Shown here piece after piece: positions 47,000 through 57,782 of a stretch of DNA of 64,000 nucleotides. The stretch covers positions 5,518,001 through 5,582,000 of the forward strand of contig SPDT01000007.1 in NCBI GenBank assembly GCA_008477525.1, written 5' to 3'. Numbering within the stretch: position 1 is the stretch's first letter; every line of letters starts with the position of its first letter. Origin of the DNA: Hypomyces perniciosus. Lineage: Eukaryota; Ascomycota; Sordariomycetes; Hypocreales; Hypocreaceae. A program made the position numbers and the translations under genes. The notes under the pieces were generated by a model, which did no database searches, was not told the origin of the DNA, and saw only the letters and a list, made by a program, of their open reading frames with translations.

Positions 47000-48278
47000 G
47001 ATACCATTATATTGCGCTGGGCAGCGCTAGATCGTGATGGTTTCAAAGAATACGGGCTTCCATAGAGAGGTTAGAAAGAGACAGTGAAAGAAACACAGTT
47101 TGTGGAACGAGTTGAAAAGGACCATCTCCTCCTCTCCTCTCTCCCAGTGGCTGGTATAAGTCAGCTCCCACTCCCTTCATTCCTATACAATTGACCCACG
47201 AGGCCATTGTAAAAGGACCGCAGATACTCGATAGATACATGCTCCGTTACTGCTATAGGTCAAATGTTTCATCTTGAAGTCCTCAAGAGGGCAGGGATGA
47301 TGATGATAGAGTGCGAAGAAGGCAGACACTGAAGCCTGAATGGTTGGAGATAGAGGCCGCAACATTCCAGGACGCGGTCACCCGCCACGCCGGGTCTGTT
47401 GGAGAATGAGACATGAGATGCCATTTGACTAAATGGCAGGGCAGCTATTAATTCTTAATAAGAATGGAAAAACTAGAATTGGACGCGTAGCAGGGTTGAC
47501 CAAGACTTAATCAAGGGAGCGCGCCGCTTGAAGAGTCAAGGGATGCACTGGCGGTTTGGTGTGCTGGGCAGGCGTCATCTTTTGCGTATGCTCATATATT
47601 GTTTGTAGAATCTTCAATGACAATGCCGAATTCTTCAGAGATACTATGATTCCGCAGGTATGGCAGTCGGTCAAATGGCCAAGATTCTTATCAGGTTGGA
47701 GGAAGTGGTTTGTCGCCATCATCATTTGTGAGGCCTGTGTGTATCAGAGAGGAGGGTATGACGATACTCTATGCTAGTACTGAACAAACTATGTAGGTGC
47801 TAGTACCCCATTAACACATTAACCAACCTCCACTGATTCGTGGTTTCGATTATGAAACACCACTTCTACTGGGTTTTCTCCGCCAAAGCTGCCAATTCAT
47901 CGTGTCCAGCCATAGAACTCTAAAATGCTAGCTCACACATAGACGCTAGATAGATATTGCGGACAGAGTCGCCTACAGATCAGTGAGAGGAGAGAGCACA
48001 TGTCAGCCTAACGCCAACCAGCCGGAACAATTGAGGGTCTCTGCTCGGAATCAACATCGTGACTACGGAATAGGGAAAAAACCTATTAGTGGCCATGGCC
48101 ATCACAGATAAGAAGGTGCGAGTAAGACTACCCGAAAAAGAGGGACGGATTGAAGCGGGGGAAAAGGATCCTACATCTCTTCCACGATCACTTCGAAGCT
48201 TCTTTGTCCTTACTTTGTATACGGAGTAATACTATCGCCTTTCCCCAAGGTCATCTATCATTTGCTACAAATACGACC
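47000..48278. other. 1.3-kb divergent intergenic region
   Basis: Promoters of the AXL2-like gene (left) and the methyltransferase (right). One TATACGGAGTAATAC word at about 48218-48232. No gene or other repeat supported. Confidence 0.55.
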
Positions 48279-49300
48279 ATGAACAGTCGCAGTCCATCAC
48301 CTCCCCTGGACCCCGTTGCGGGCGTCAGCGCAGACTTGACACCGCTGCCAGTCCTTAAGGCGGCTGGTGATATGCGTGTTGACTTTGACGGACAACTTGC
48401 GCAACCACTCAAACTCCATGAGGATGTACGGACAGGCTGCGGGGGTCAGACATGGCCCGCGGGAATGGTACTCGGCAAGCATATGCTGCGCTATCACAGG
48501 GCTGAACTCGAGAACGCACGAATGTGAGTTTGTGGGTTTCGCTTTTCACTCCCTTGCTTGCGCTGGCCCGCTCGCTACCGGAAGGGAGAAGAAAGAAAGA
48601 AAGAAACAACGAAGGAAAAAGAGACTCGTTTGCTGACCCATGTGAAAAACCTGTTACAGACTGGAATTGGGCGCAGGAGGCGGGTTGGTTGGGCTGGCTG
48701 TGGCGGCTGCTTGCAATCTTCACAGTCGGCTGGTTCTCACTGACCAGGACGAGATGTTGGAGCTGATGAAACACAATATCCAGCTCAACGATGTCGACCA
48801 CAAAGCCACGGCCACGATACTAAACTGGTGCGTCACGCCACTCACCTTGAAAATTGCGGGAGATGTTCATTTCCCTTCCCCATGCCCAACGACATGTTTG
48901 TGACGGCTGGCTGACAAGACACAACTCAAACTTCAGGGGGGAGGCGCTACCAGAAACCATAGTGGCGCACAACCCGAATGTAATATTGGCGGCTGAGTGC
49001 GTGTATTTTGAACCGGCCTTCCCGCTTCTCATGCAGACGCTGAAGGATCTGTTTGCGCTCAACGAGGATGCCGTGGTGTACTTCTGTTTCAAGAAGAGAA
49101 GACGGGCGGATATGCAGTTTGTCAAGATGGCCAAGAAAGCATTCCGGGTCGAGGAGGTGTTTGACGAAGACCGGCCCATTTTCCAGCGACAGTCGCTATT
49201 TCTGTTCACATTTAGGAGCCGTGCCAGCAACAACACCGCCACAAAGAAAGAGAGCGCCGTGGCCAATGGCGGCGAACAAATACAAAGCAAAAGTCGATGA
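48279..49300 (+). CDS. Protein-lysine N-methyltransferase, EFM6-like (Methyltransf_16 family)
   Basis: Exons 48279-48523, 48660-48827 and 48937-49300 (introns 136 and 109 bp) encode 258 aa. The family hallmark LKLHEDVRTGCGGQTWPAGMV is at about 47-67. After the first splice, ILELGAGGGLVGLA (about 82-95) is the S-adenosylmethionine-binding loop and LVLTDQDEMLELM the acidic loop. VILAAECVYFEPAFPLLMQT is the post-motif of this seven-beta-strand family. Yeast Efm6 methylates elongation factor 1A on a lysine. The tail after FLFTFRSR is basic and disordered. Assignment to EFM6 rather than another Methyltransf_16 member is from overall pattern. Confidence 0.8.
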
Positions 49301-49512
49301 ATGAATGAATGGTGCGACGAGCTGACTGATGATTTGTTGACTGACAGGGCGCATGTCCCGCTTCTGGAGTCTTTACTCGTACGCTTGACGCCAGGGCTCC
49401 TACACAGCCCAGCCTGCAGGTATCCATCTTGCACCACTTCATACGAAGTACGTGAGATGGCAGACAGCGTGCGTGGCAAGCAAGCCATAGATAGAGTGGG
49501 GGATATGAGGCC

Positions 49513-49584
49513 GTGCAACGTGCAACGTGCAACGTAGGTACGGAGGATAGGATACGGGCTGCATGTTTCATGTTTCATGTTTCA
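49513..49584. repeat. Two adjacent triple direct repeats
   Basis: GTGCAAC is repeated three times at 49513-49535, and 27 bp later CATGTTT is repeated three times at 49562-49584. Both are exact 7-bp units, a minisatellite-like pattern about 210-280 bp after the methyltransferase stop codon. Confidence 0.75.
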
Positions 49585-49780
49585 TCACTGAACGAAACAA
49601 AGCGCTGAATCACGGTTGGATGGAGCAATGCAGGCGGTGAAAGGAAGAAAAAAACCCCGATGCCCCCATTTCTCGTATGCCGCTCATGACTAGGTGAGCT
49701 AAATAATACGATGCTTTGTTAGGGCTGTTGCTTTTTTTGGTGTTTTTGCGGCCTGCGAACATCCAACATGCGGGTATTAG

Positions 49781-50070
49781 TACTCCGTACTCGTACACGC
49801 CCTCTCCTTCCTTCATCATCACGTACAAGTAGTAGTACTCGTATTGGTACCAACGAGTCGGATCTCAGCCACACGGTAATGATTCCTCGGAGTACATGTT
49901 GTAACAGCCAAGCCAAGCCAAGTTGAGATCAGCCACAGTGTTCTAGCCCTCCGTACGGAGTAATCAACACAATTAACATCACACGTACTCCGTACTTCGT
50001 ACTTCGTACTCGAACAGTTGCCAATGCCACTATTAGTTGGCCTATTCGTACTACTTCGTACCACTTCACT
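49781..50070. repeat. Dense cluster of TACTCCGTAC / TACTTCGTAC words
   Basis: Holds AGTACTCCGTACTCGTACAC (from 49780), GTAGTAGTACTCGTATTGG, the palindrome CTCCGTACGGAG (49949-49960), CGTACTCCGTACTTCGTACT (from 49984) and CGTACTACTTCGTACC. This is the densest group of the dispersed word family. Confidence 0.65.
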
Positions 50071-50443
50071 TGTTCATTTACCTGAGATGAAATTGTCACC
50101 GCGGCCTGAGATTAGCATTTTAGTGTAGGAGCATTCCTACGACAATGAAAGAGACGGGGCCATCTCTTTGTCTGACTTGCATGCAAGCTCCTTGGTAGTA
50201 CTGCTACGATGAGTACAAACAGCCCAAAGATCAACGACCAGGTTCCAGCATCCCCATATCCCCATAAAGCATAAATAGATCGGACTCATGATCGCGCGTC
50301 CCGACTCCGAAGCGGACGGGCAACAGGCAGAAGCGGGTCATACCCATGGATGTGATAAGATTTTTCACTTCGATGGCGAAAGCAAGAAGGAAAATGGATA
50401 CATACATACATACATATGTGCATATGGACTACTAGTAGTAGTA

Positions 50444-50522
50444 CAGTGCCACGCAAAAAGTTTCGGTAAATTTTATATAGAGCTGCCTTACAAAAGTTAC
50501 CGAAACTTTCTTCTCCCCACTG
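50444..50522. mobile_element. 79-bp palindromic MITE-like element with TA flanks
   Basis: The element begins CAGTG and ends CACTG, and is flanked by TA on each side (50442-50443 and 50523-50524). Inside, AAAGTTTCGGTAA (50457-50469) and its exact complement TTACCGAAACTTT (50497-50509) form a 13-bp inverted repeat around an AT-rich centre. CAGTG termini with a TA duplication are typical of Tc1/mariner and Fot/pogo elements. It is too short to encode anything, so it would be a minimal nonautonomous copy or fused terminal repeats. Confidence 0.72.
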
Positions 50523-50819
50523 TACTTACTACGTGTGTAGTACGGAGTACTCGTACTGCATTCCAGGCCATGAATCGCTAGGGCCTGAGGCGAGGCCCAC
50601 ACAACACATGCCTGTGGGTTGGTTACTACTATTACCATTACTAAAGTGCTCATAGACGATGCGACCGTGACGGTACGTCCCCGTAGCACCGCGATTGCCA
50701 CCGAAAACTCATTGAAGTGAAATAAAAAAAAAACTTGTCCACTCCTGCGCCGTTCCAAGTCCCGCTGCGCCTCAGGCACCGTCCAACGCCTATTGGCCGG
50801 GTACCTGATGTCCGCTGCA

Positions 50820-50871
50820 GCGCTATAGTGGGGGTCCTGTAGCGTCCCCTGTAGTGCCAACGCTATAGCGC
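50820..50871. repeat. Inverted and direct repeats of CGCTATAG
   Basis: GCGCTATAG (50820-50828) and CTATAGCGC (50863-50871) are exact inverted copies. CGCTATAG also recurs directly at 50861-50868, and two CTGTAG units lie between them. Confidence 0.55.
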
Positions 50872-51503
50872 GGCTTGGCCAATTATGAGCACTCGTATGG
50901 CGCCCTAGCTTCGACATGGCAGCAATCGTCTAGCCTGAGCCGGCCGATCCGCGGTGGACACTCGTTTGCTGGCTCTCGACGACTCCTTGTTATGTGGATT
51001 ACTACCCAATACCTGCCCCTGCTGCTGCATTGGCTGAGTTGGCCGTGCCTGGGCCACTGCTTGGTGGCTGGCTTAGGCCCATTTTTAGCGCACAAAAGAT
51101 TTCCCACAGCAGGGAACCCAATCCCCTAGGGAGGTTGCTCCGACTGGCTGTTGCGCTGATGAGCCCTCCCATTAAACCCGCATCTTCCCCCTGCTTAGTC
51201 CATCTCGTTTCTCCCTCCTCCCACAACACAACGTCTTCAAAGTCGGAAGATTCCCACATTCCTTGAGCAGGACTCCTACTCTCTCTCACTCACTAGCATC
51301 TACTCCGTTGTCTCGGACCAGCCTCTACGGCGCTTCCATCGTCCTGTTGAACAGAACTACTTCTCGCACTCTCTATAAACAACGACTTTGCTGCGCTCGC
51401 GTTTCTACGCAATCACACCAGCTATCGAAGCATCCAATACCCAAGAATCACGCTTTCTTGTTAAAGGACAAGCCTTTCGGCAAACAACAGGCATCTCATC
51501 ATC

Positions 51504-52400
51504 ATGAAGACCGCATCTATTACCTCGGCCTTCCTCGTTGCGGCTGCTACCGCTCAGCCTCACGGCGGCCATGGCCATCAAAAGCACCACAAGGCTGCCC
51601 GTGGCCTTAGTGTCGTCACTGAGGTCGCTTGGGTGACCAACACCGTGTATGTCACCCAGATTATCGACGCTACCACGACCGTCTGGTACACCCCTGGACA
51701 GACCTCTGCTGCGGCTTCTACCTCGGCCGATGCCTCCAAGGCCGAGTCCTATGAGCCCCCGTCTTCGTCTTCGTCTTCGTCTTCGACCACGGTTTCTACG
51801 ACTTCGGTCCTTTCGACCTCTTCTTCGGTCGCTCCGTCTACTACTTCTTCGGTCGCTCCGTCTACTACTTCTTCGGCTCCTCCTCCTCCTCCTACGACTA
51901 CTTCCGTTTACACCCCCCCTCCTCCTCCCCCTCCTCCTTCTACGACTAGTTCCATCTACACTCCGCCTCCCCCCCCTCCCGTGATCAAGGTCGCTCCCTC
52001 TGTTTCGATCGAAGCTATTCCTCCTCCCCCTCCCCCTCCCCCTTCCCCTTCACCCAACCCTCCACCCACCAATGGGGGTGGCAGCGGCGGCGGTCACTCG
52101 GGCCAGATTACCTACTATGACATCGGCATGGGCTCTTGTGGTCATGATCGCTCGGGTCAGGATGAGTCGATGAGCATCGTGGCCCTTTCTGCTGACCTGA
52201 TGGGCGCTGTCTCCAACGGCAACCCTCTGTGCGGCAAGACCATCACTATCTCCGCTGGTGGTAAGAGCACCACCGCTTTGATTGATGATAAGTGCCCTGG
52301 TTGCGACCTTGGTTCCATCGATGTCAGCCGAAAAGTCTTCCTGGATCTTTTCGGCTCACTTGACGGCGGCCGCTTGCCTTGCACCTGGTCCTTCAATTAA
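51504..52400 (+). CDS. Secreted double-psi beta-barrel (expansin/RlpA-like) protein with Ser/Thr/Pro-rich stalk
   Basis: Single exon, 298 aa. Residues 1-17 are a signal peptide ([17 protein letters not shown]). A His-rich stretch ([10 protein letters not shown]) follows, then [10 protein letters not shown] and a long Ser/Thr/Pro stalk (about 75-200) with runs of up to eight Pro, probably O-glycosylated. The C-terminal 95 residues are a double-psi beta-barrel: [31 protein letters not shown], then [15 protein letters not shown] and a terminal Cys. This fold is found in expansins, RlpA and rare lipoprotein-like fungal wall proteins. Catalysis is not expected; cell-wall or glycan binding is likely. 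Some homologues are effector-like, but nothing here proves that. Confidence 0.88.
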   Translation: MKTASITSAFLVAAATAQPHGGHGHQKHHKAARGLSVVTEVAWVTNTVYVTQIIDATTTVWYTPGQTSAAASTSADASKAESYEPPSSSSSSSSTTVSTTSVLSTSSSVAPSTTSSVAPSTTSSAPPPPPTTTSVYTPPPPPPPPSTTSSIYTPPPPPPVIKVAPSVSIEAIPPPPPPPPSPSPNPPPTNGGGSGGGHSGQITYYDIGMGSCGHDRSGQDESMSIVALSADLMGAVSNGNPLCGKTITISAGGKSTTALIDDKCPGCDLGSIDVSRKVFLDLFGSLDGGRLPCTWSFN

Positions 52401-53034
52401 GCTCTCTAAGAGACCGAGCATCAGGGCAAGCCACAGTGAATGTCGATGTGCAGGGCACATACCTAGACTCGTTTGGGCTACGACAAGCATTCATGTTATA
52501 CCCTTCTTCTGTCGTTGATTTTTCTCTTTCCTTGATCCCCTGGCGCGGATTGGAAAATGGATATGGGACCAAGGAGAAATGGCTTTATTTTCTAAGAACC
52601 AAAATCAGAAAAAAAAACATATTGTAGGAGACGGGGCAATTATCATATTTCATGTTCTTCGAATACTCATGTTGATGTGTGCTTGTGGAACATTGAATTT
52701 AGTGTTTGGGGCAAAATCTTGGAGGACTTCTATGTACATATAGACATTTTTATAGATGTGTCTTCCATTTTGGAGACAATGTGGAATGATGCCTTGGATA
52801 CCAGTCAATGTCGCAAGAGTTGATGTCATGTGTCGCTTGTAATATTCGTAGTACTGCGTAGATATGTAAGAATTGGCCTTGGACGCCTGGGCTGTAACGC
52901 ACATTAATACCATTTACTTCGTATACAGCACTCCTGCACAAGTATGCGTGACTCATTCTTAACAGTCTTGAAATCTGTCTCATGCCTAATATTCTCTTGT
53001 ATCTTCTCCCACGTTTGTTTCGCTTAATCATCCA
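52401..53034. other. Convergent 3' region
   Basis: 634 bp, AT-rich 3' flanks of the secreted protein gene and CCZ1. Nothing else seen. Confidence 0.6.
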
Positions 53035-55546
53035 TCATAGCAGAGTTAGAAGCTCCTCGACATACCTCCTCGTATCAACCCCAATCCCCTGTGCCAGCCT
53101 CCCCATTCCCTCCCCGCCACCGGCCGAGCCTTCATCCACCGCAACACGAAACCCAACATGGTCGCTGGCCCGTCGGATGAGGAAGATTTCCTTTCCGACA
53201 GTGGGGGGAGGGGAGAAGGATGCCTTCTTGGCGAAAGCACCGCCGTGCTGATTACTACTACTACCACCCTGGGAGCTTAACGAGGATGATGATGAGGAGG
53301 CTGATTCGTTTATGGTGGAGAGGTTGTTACGAGAGATGATGTTCGTGTCAGGGTGTCTCTGGAGGACGCGCGTCCAGACGATCCACCATCCGCGGTTTGT
53401 CTTTTGCGTGCGCTCTAGGTCCGTGCTGCGGGAGCGGGTGGCGGCGTGGATGTTGAGGAGATGAATGTGCGTGTTTACGGCGTCGGCGCGGGACCACGCC
53501 TGGGGAGAGTCGGAGAAGTGATCGGGGATGTTGGGAATGGTGGAGTGAACGATGAGAGAGGGGGGATCCCAGATGAGGTCATGGATGCTTGATGCGACAG
53601 GACCGGCGTCGGGACGCTCGGGGCGGTATTTGGTGGAGGAGAGTAGGGGTTTCCTGAGGGGTGCGAGTTGGTAGTGTAGGGAGCGGTATAGAGTGCTCCA
53701 TGCTAGGGAATCTGTTCGTAAGCGGAAGAGAAAGGCGAAGATGAAGGGTTTGTTGACGTAGACCACCACGCGAAGCTTCTCGGCTTTGTTGAGATCGTGG
53801 GAGTCATATCCGCGCAATATGTTCCCCACGACCTGTGATTGGGCAAGAGGACTAGCCGGATGCTCAAAGTCCTTGATAATAGTCTCTTCGGGATGTTCCT
53901 CGCCAGGGTTCTCTAGCTCGACGTGGATGGTTCGTAGGACAGTACGCGAGTTGTCTTCTGTCTCGGGGTCGTCTGAGCCCTGGCTTATGTCGGGGCCGCT
54001 GGAGGCTTCGTCCTCTATCTCGCCCTTCAGGCCGATGAGGTAGAGGCCTGCTGACTCGTAGGAAGGTAGTCTTTTTGATAGCTGGGGGCGTGACTCTGTC
54101 GATTTGTCTTTGTCTTTGGCGTTGCTCTGAGGAGTCTGTGGATTTGACGACTCGGTAGATGTGTTGCCGTTAGATGTGCCGCTAGATGTACCAGGAAAAG
54201 ACCAGTATGACCCGTACCCCAGCGTCAAGTAACTGACCATTTTATCCAGTTTCCCTGATTCAATAGCTTTGTCTTGATCTGAGGCATCAACCTTTGATTG
54301 CGATTGCTGGTCGCTGGGGGTTTCCTGACCTTCCGTCGCCGGCATTGTCTCTGCGGGCTGGGCAGCCTCTATAGGCTCGGCTTCTGCAGGCGGATCTGCA
54401 GGCGGATCTGCCTTTGGTTTTTGGCTTTTCTGACTTTCATCTCGATCAACCGCCTTGGGGGTCTTTTTGGGCCTCGCACGGCGAACCGATGTTGGGCTTT
54501 CGATGACGCCGTAAGCGTGTTCCCCCCAAGTATACAGATCCTCCATCCAGTGCGTCACATCTCTCAAGGACTTTCTTGATAGCGCTCCAGTGCCAAGAAA
54601 GATAGCACCGTCCTCAGCTCCAGGCTCTTTCCCACTCCCTAGCCATGGCTCTTGTTCGCCCTGGTCTGTCCTTTTGGGGTCTGCTTCGGCATCATCATCC
54701 CCAAACCTGGAGACGACAAGGTCGACGAGTCCCTCTACCCTCCCGACCAAGCCCTCGAGCACCTCTCGTTCCCCACTGCCTCGTTCCTCCTCTCCAACAC
54801 CAACTCCCAGCTCGCCGGACGCGGCGATGTTGATTCCTCCAAAGACATCTCGTGCTGGGTTCCCATGTAGCATGACATTCCACGTTGATAAAAAGAGATC
54901 CCAATATCGACTCAAGATTGCCACAAACTTGGATCGGCGATATCGGATGAAAAGAGCGCTCAAAGATGAATCGTGATGTAAGAGAAATATGCTATGCGCA
55001 CGCAACATATCCCTTAATAGCAATGCGGCTGGCTTCATTTCCCTGCTCGAGTATTCGTACCTGTCCTCCTGCTTCTCCCCAGTCTTTGTTGGTAATCGCG
55101 GCGGCAGCGGCACTTTGGTCAAGTCAATACTCTAGAATGAGATAAGTCGAGTTAACACCTCAACAATATGTATCAGGCGCTTTGCTTGCGGAAGTTCTCA
55201 CGGCTAGTATCCACCATCCCGGCTCCAGCTCATGTGCCACGACCCTCGACTTCTCCGTGTCGATGGCATCTACCGGAGCGCCGTCTGAGAAGCCGCGGCT
55301 GAAGTTGACCATGCCCTGGGCAAGGCCAATCTGTCGCAGGCGCTCATGGCGCTCTTCCTGGGAGATATTGTCTGTCGGTCTGGCTCGCGTGCGCCGTCGC
55401 TTGCGGGTCGATTGCGTTGAGACGGAGGCGTAGTAAACGATTTGATCGTCGATGGTCTCGTCTGTGCTGCCCAGCGAAGGGTTGAAGATGGCGAGGAAGC
55501 CTAGCTGCGCTGGCACGACACCGCCTGTTGCCAGAGCGGCGGCCAT
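53035..55546 (-). CDS. CCZ1: Vacuolar fusion protein Ccz1 (Mon1-Ccz1 Rab7/Ypt7 GEF)
   Basis: With Mon1, Ccz1 loads GTP on Ypt7/Rab7 on late endosomes and autophagosomes for fusion with the vacuole. Exons 55202-55546 and 53035-55131 (70-bp intron) encode 813 aa. The N-terminal longin domain begins VPAQLGFLAIFNPSLGSTDE, DDQIVYYASVS and ERLRQIGLAQGMVNF. The splice joins EPGWWILA to SIDLTKVPLPPR. A second longin-like part runs through LLRDMLRAHSIFLLHH and FVAILSRYWDLFLSTW. The middle (about 290-500) is a disordered Glu/Pro/Ser/Gln insertion larger than in yeast. The C-terminal part has LRVVVYVNKPFIFAFLFRL and ends GKEIFLIRRASDHVGF. ATG at 55546 is the first in frame; eight upstream codons lack ATG. 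Confidence 0.88.
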
Positions 55547-56230
55547 TGTAGGGAGTCGGTGATCCGTCACGGGCTCAGTGTCTCTCTCAGTGTCTCTCTC
55601 AGTGTAGCAGGCGAAGCCGTGACGGCTAGCTTTGGCGATAGCAGCAAACGATCAGCTGAGCTTTTCCATGAGCAAGCAGAGCTGTCTTGCTGGAATTGGG
55701 GTGCCCGAGAAAGATAGTCCCATCGATGGCAGATAACAGTTGAAGTATGTAGGAGAAGCGGTCACAGAGTTGGCGTTGGTGGAGGGGAAGTGGTATTAAA
55801 TGATGTCGCCCAATTCAGTAACTACAGAATACCCCTCCAACCTCCAAAGAAGACGCGCTGCGTCATATGAGTAAGAGAAGCGATCGTGGGGAAATGCTGG
55901 AGATGCGTTGATCGCAATAATTCAGCAACATAATCCTCTGCAATATACGCACAGAGTAAAAGTACGGAACATTAGAAACGATCACGTCTTAGGTAGGTAA
56001 GTAGGTCAGGGAGGTTGTCATTTCACCTGACGACTGCGCTAAGCTGCTGGATCTCCAACACAATTAAACAATAAGAATGACAAGTGTGATCGTATTTGGT
56101 ATCGTAAAACATCATCTATGAACAGAAATCTTGTAGGAAATTTCGAGTCCATGCCAATAAACAAGAATCATGCGCCGGCTAGAGATTCATAACACATAAG
56201 GTATAGGTAACATTCGTCCAAGACCATCTA
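55547..56230. other. Intergenic region CCZ1 / CorA-like gene
   Basis: 684 bp holding the CCZ1 promoter and the 3' flank of the CorA-like gene. CAGTGTCTCTCT is repeated twice and followed by CAGTGT (55574-55605). No gene. Confidence 0.55.
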
Positions 56231-57782
56231 CTAGCTGAGCGCAAAAGTTGACGTTTTCTTCGTCAGGTTCGTTTCCCTCCGCGTCCTCGCTAGGCGATGC
56301 TCTTCCGTTTCTCCCTTCTCTTCCAATGACATCCCGTCGGAATCCTCTTCCTGGGCCTCTAGATCGGCCATGCGATGATCCCGTTGTCTCTTCGAAAACC
56401 AGAGCCATAAGAAATACAAGAAAAACGTGATGACGGTGAGAGGAATCGTAATGGCCCAGTAAAGTGTGAATTGAGGCCTTGTTGCCACTCCCATCTTGAC
56501 AGGATCCGCGTCATCCCAGTCGAACACGGGTGTCGAGAAGAGGGCTGAGATGAAGCTGCCCGGTAGGAAGAACATGGTCACGATGGCGAGAGTCTTCATA
56601 GATGAAGAATCACGGTAGCTGTGGAGCGCAATCTCATGCTGGGCCTTTGATAGTTGTATGTTGGACATGAAGTCCTTCCTGGATATGATACCAGAAAGCT
56701 GCAAATGCGTTAGTCAATCCTCCTAAAAAGATGCAACTTGGCGAGACAGCGATGGCCACAATAACGAAGCTCTATCGCCAAGGTTTCATAGGGAGTGGAA
56801 AACTTACTGCGCTGATCTGAATCTGCACTCGCTTCAGGGTGTACTCTGTATCCACGTTTTGTATCTCGAGTCTATCCTTCAAGACACGCACATGGTTGCT
56901 TAGTAGTTCGTACACTTCAGTCGGCGTCAAGTGTATATTTGACATCATCCGAGCTGTGTTCTCGCGACTTATCCTGTCTAAGATGAAGTCCAGCAGCTTC
57001 TCTGCCATTTTACTCTTCCTCCCGACACTGGCCAGCTTGGCTGCGAATCCACTTGCTTGGGCCGATAGATGGCCAATTTCCTCCGGAGCGGCATCTCCAT
57101 CCCTGTTGGCAAAGTTGTGGTGACCGGTACGATTCTCAATCTTGCGAACGCCCTCCTTTATCTTGCCTTCTGTTTTATGGATCGCCGCGATGAGGAGGAG
57201 ACTGAATAGGAATGCCGGAAACATGGCATGACCGTAGAGATTCTGGTCCCACGGACTACTCAGAAACTTCATCAATAATTCCTTTTCATCCTTGTTAGCA
57301 AGGATTAGGCCTTGCGTGAGAAATGACCGGTCTGAGAAAGTCTGCGGTTCGAAATCACGGTACGACCAGACAGAGGCAAGCTTAGGGAGGTAACAGACGG
57401 AATACGTCTCGTGGCCATTAACGGGAGGAAGCCTCGACACACTGGTGATGCAACTCTGTGCATACCGATGGGCGAGCTGGAGGTGAAAGGCGTCGAGGAG
57501 AATCTTCTTCACGGAATTGGATAGCTTGATGTGTCTGTTCTTAATATCAACGTCAAGCCAGGCGAACCGCAGCACAAGTGACTGGGCATCGCTCCCAGAC
57601 CCTTTGGTCTCTTCCGCTAACCAGGTTTTCAGGTTTTCGACATGGACTGTTCTGTGACTGATGTTGATCTTTCCGGACGCGTGTTGAAGCCATCCCTCCG
57701 TTGCTTCGAAGGAGGTCTCATTGGAGCTGGTTAGCTCGCCCCAGAGGTTCAAGACGCCAAGCTTCTGATAAATCTCGTCCAT
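56231..57782 (-). CDS. CorA-like (MIT superfamily) membrane protein lacking the GMN signature
   Basis: Exons 56808-57782 and 56231-56698 (109-bp intron) encode 480 aa. The soluble N-terminal part (1-340) ends in long helices (KMAEKLLDFILDRISRENTA, HVRVLKDRLEIQNVDTEYTL), the stalk of CorA proteins. Two close C-terminal transmembrane helices follow: TLAIVTMFFLPGSFISALFS (about 358-378) and TLYWAITIPLTVITFFLYFL (about 403-423), then a charged tail. The fold is that of CorA-type Mg2+ channels. The Gly-Met-Asn selectivity motif after the first helix is absent, replaced by SALFSTPVFDWDD, as in many filamentous-fungal CorA-like proteins whose transport activity is unproven. The start at 57782 is the first ATG. 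Confidence 0.83.

Larger units (their letters stand above)
49301..51503. other. 2.2-kb repeat-rich intergenic region
   Basis: Most structured gap in the window. It has triple direct repeats GCAACGT (49513-49535) and CATGTTT (49562-49584), then a dense run of TAC-GGAG-TAC words (49781-50070) and a TACA tract (50400-50417). Further on lie the 79-bp MITE-like palindrome (50444-50522), a GTACGGAGTACTCGTAC word (50540-50556), the CGCTATAG repeats (50820-50871), and the leader of the secreted protein gene. No gene seen. Confidence 0.6.

Noticed and set aside
51649..51984. Leu/Arg/Pro-rich open frame
   Set aside because: It is the shifted reading of the Ser/Thr/Pro repeat codons of the secreted protein gene.
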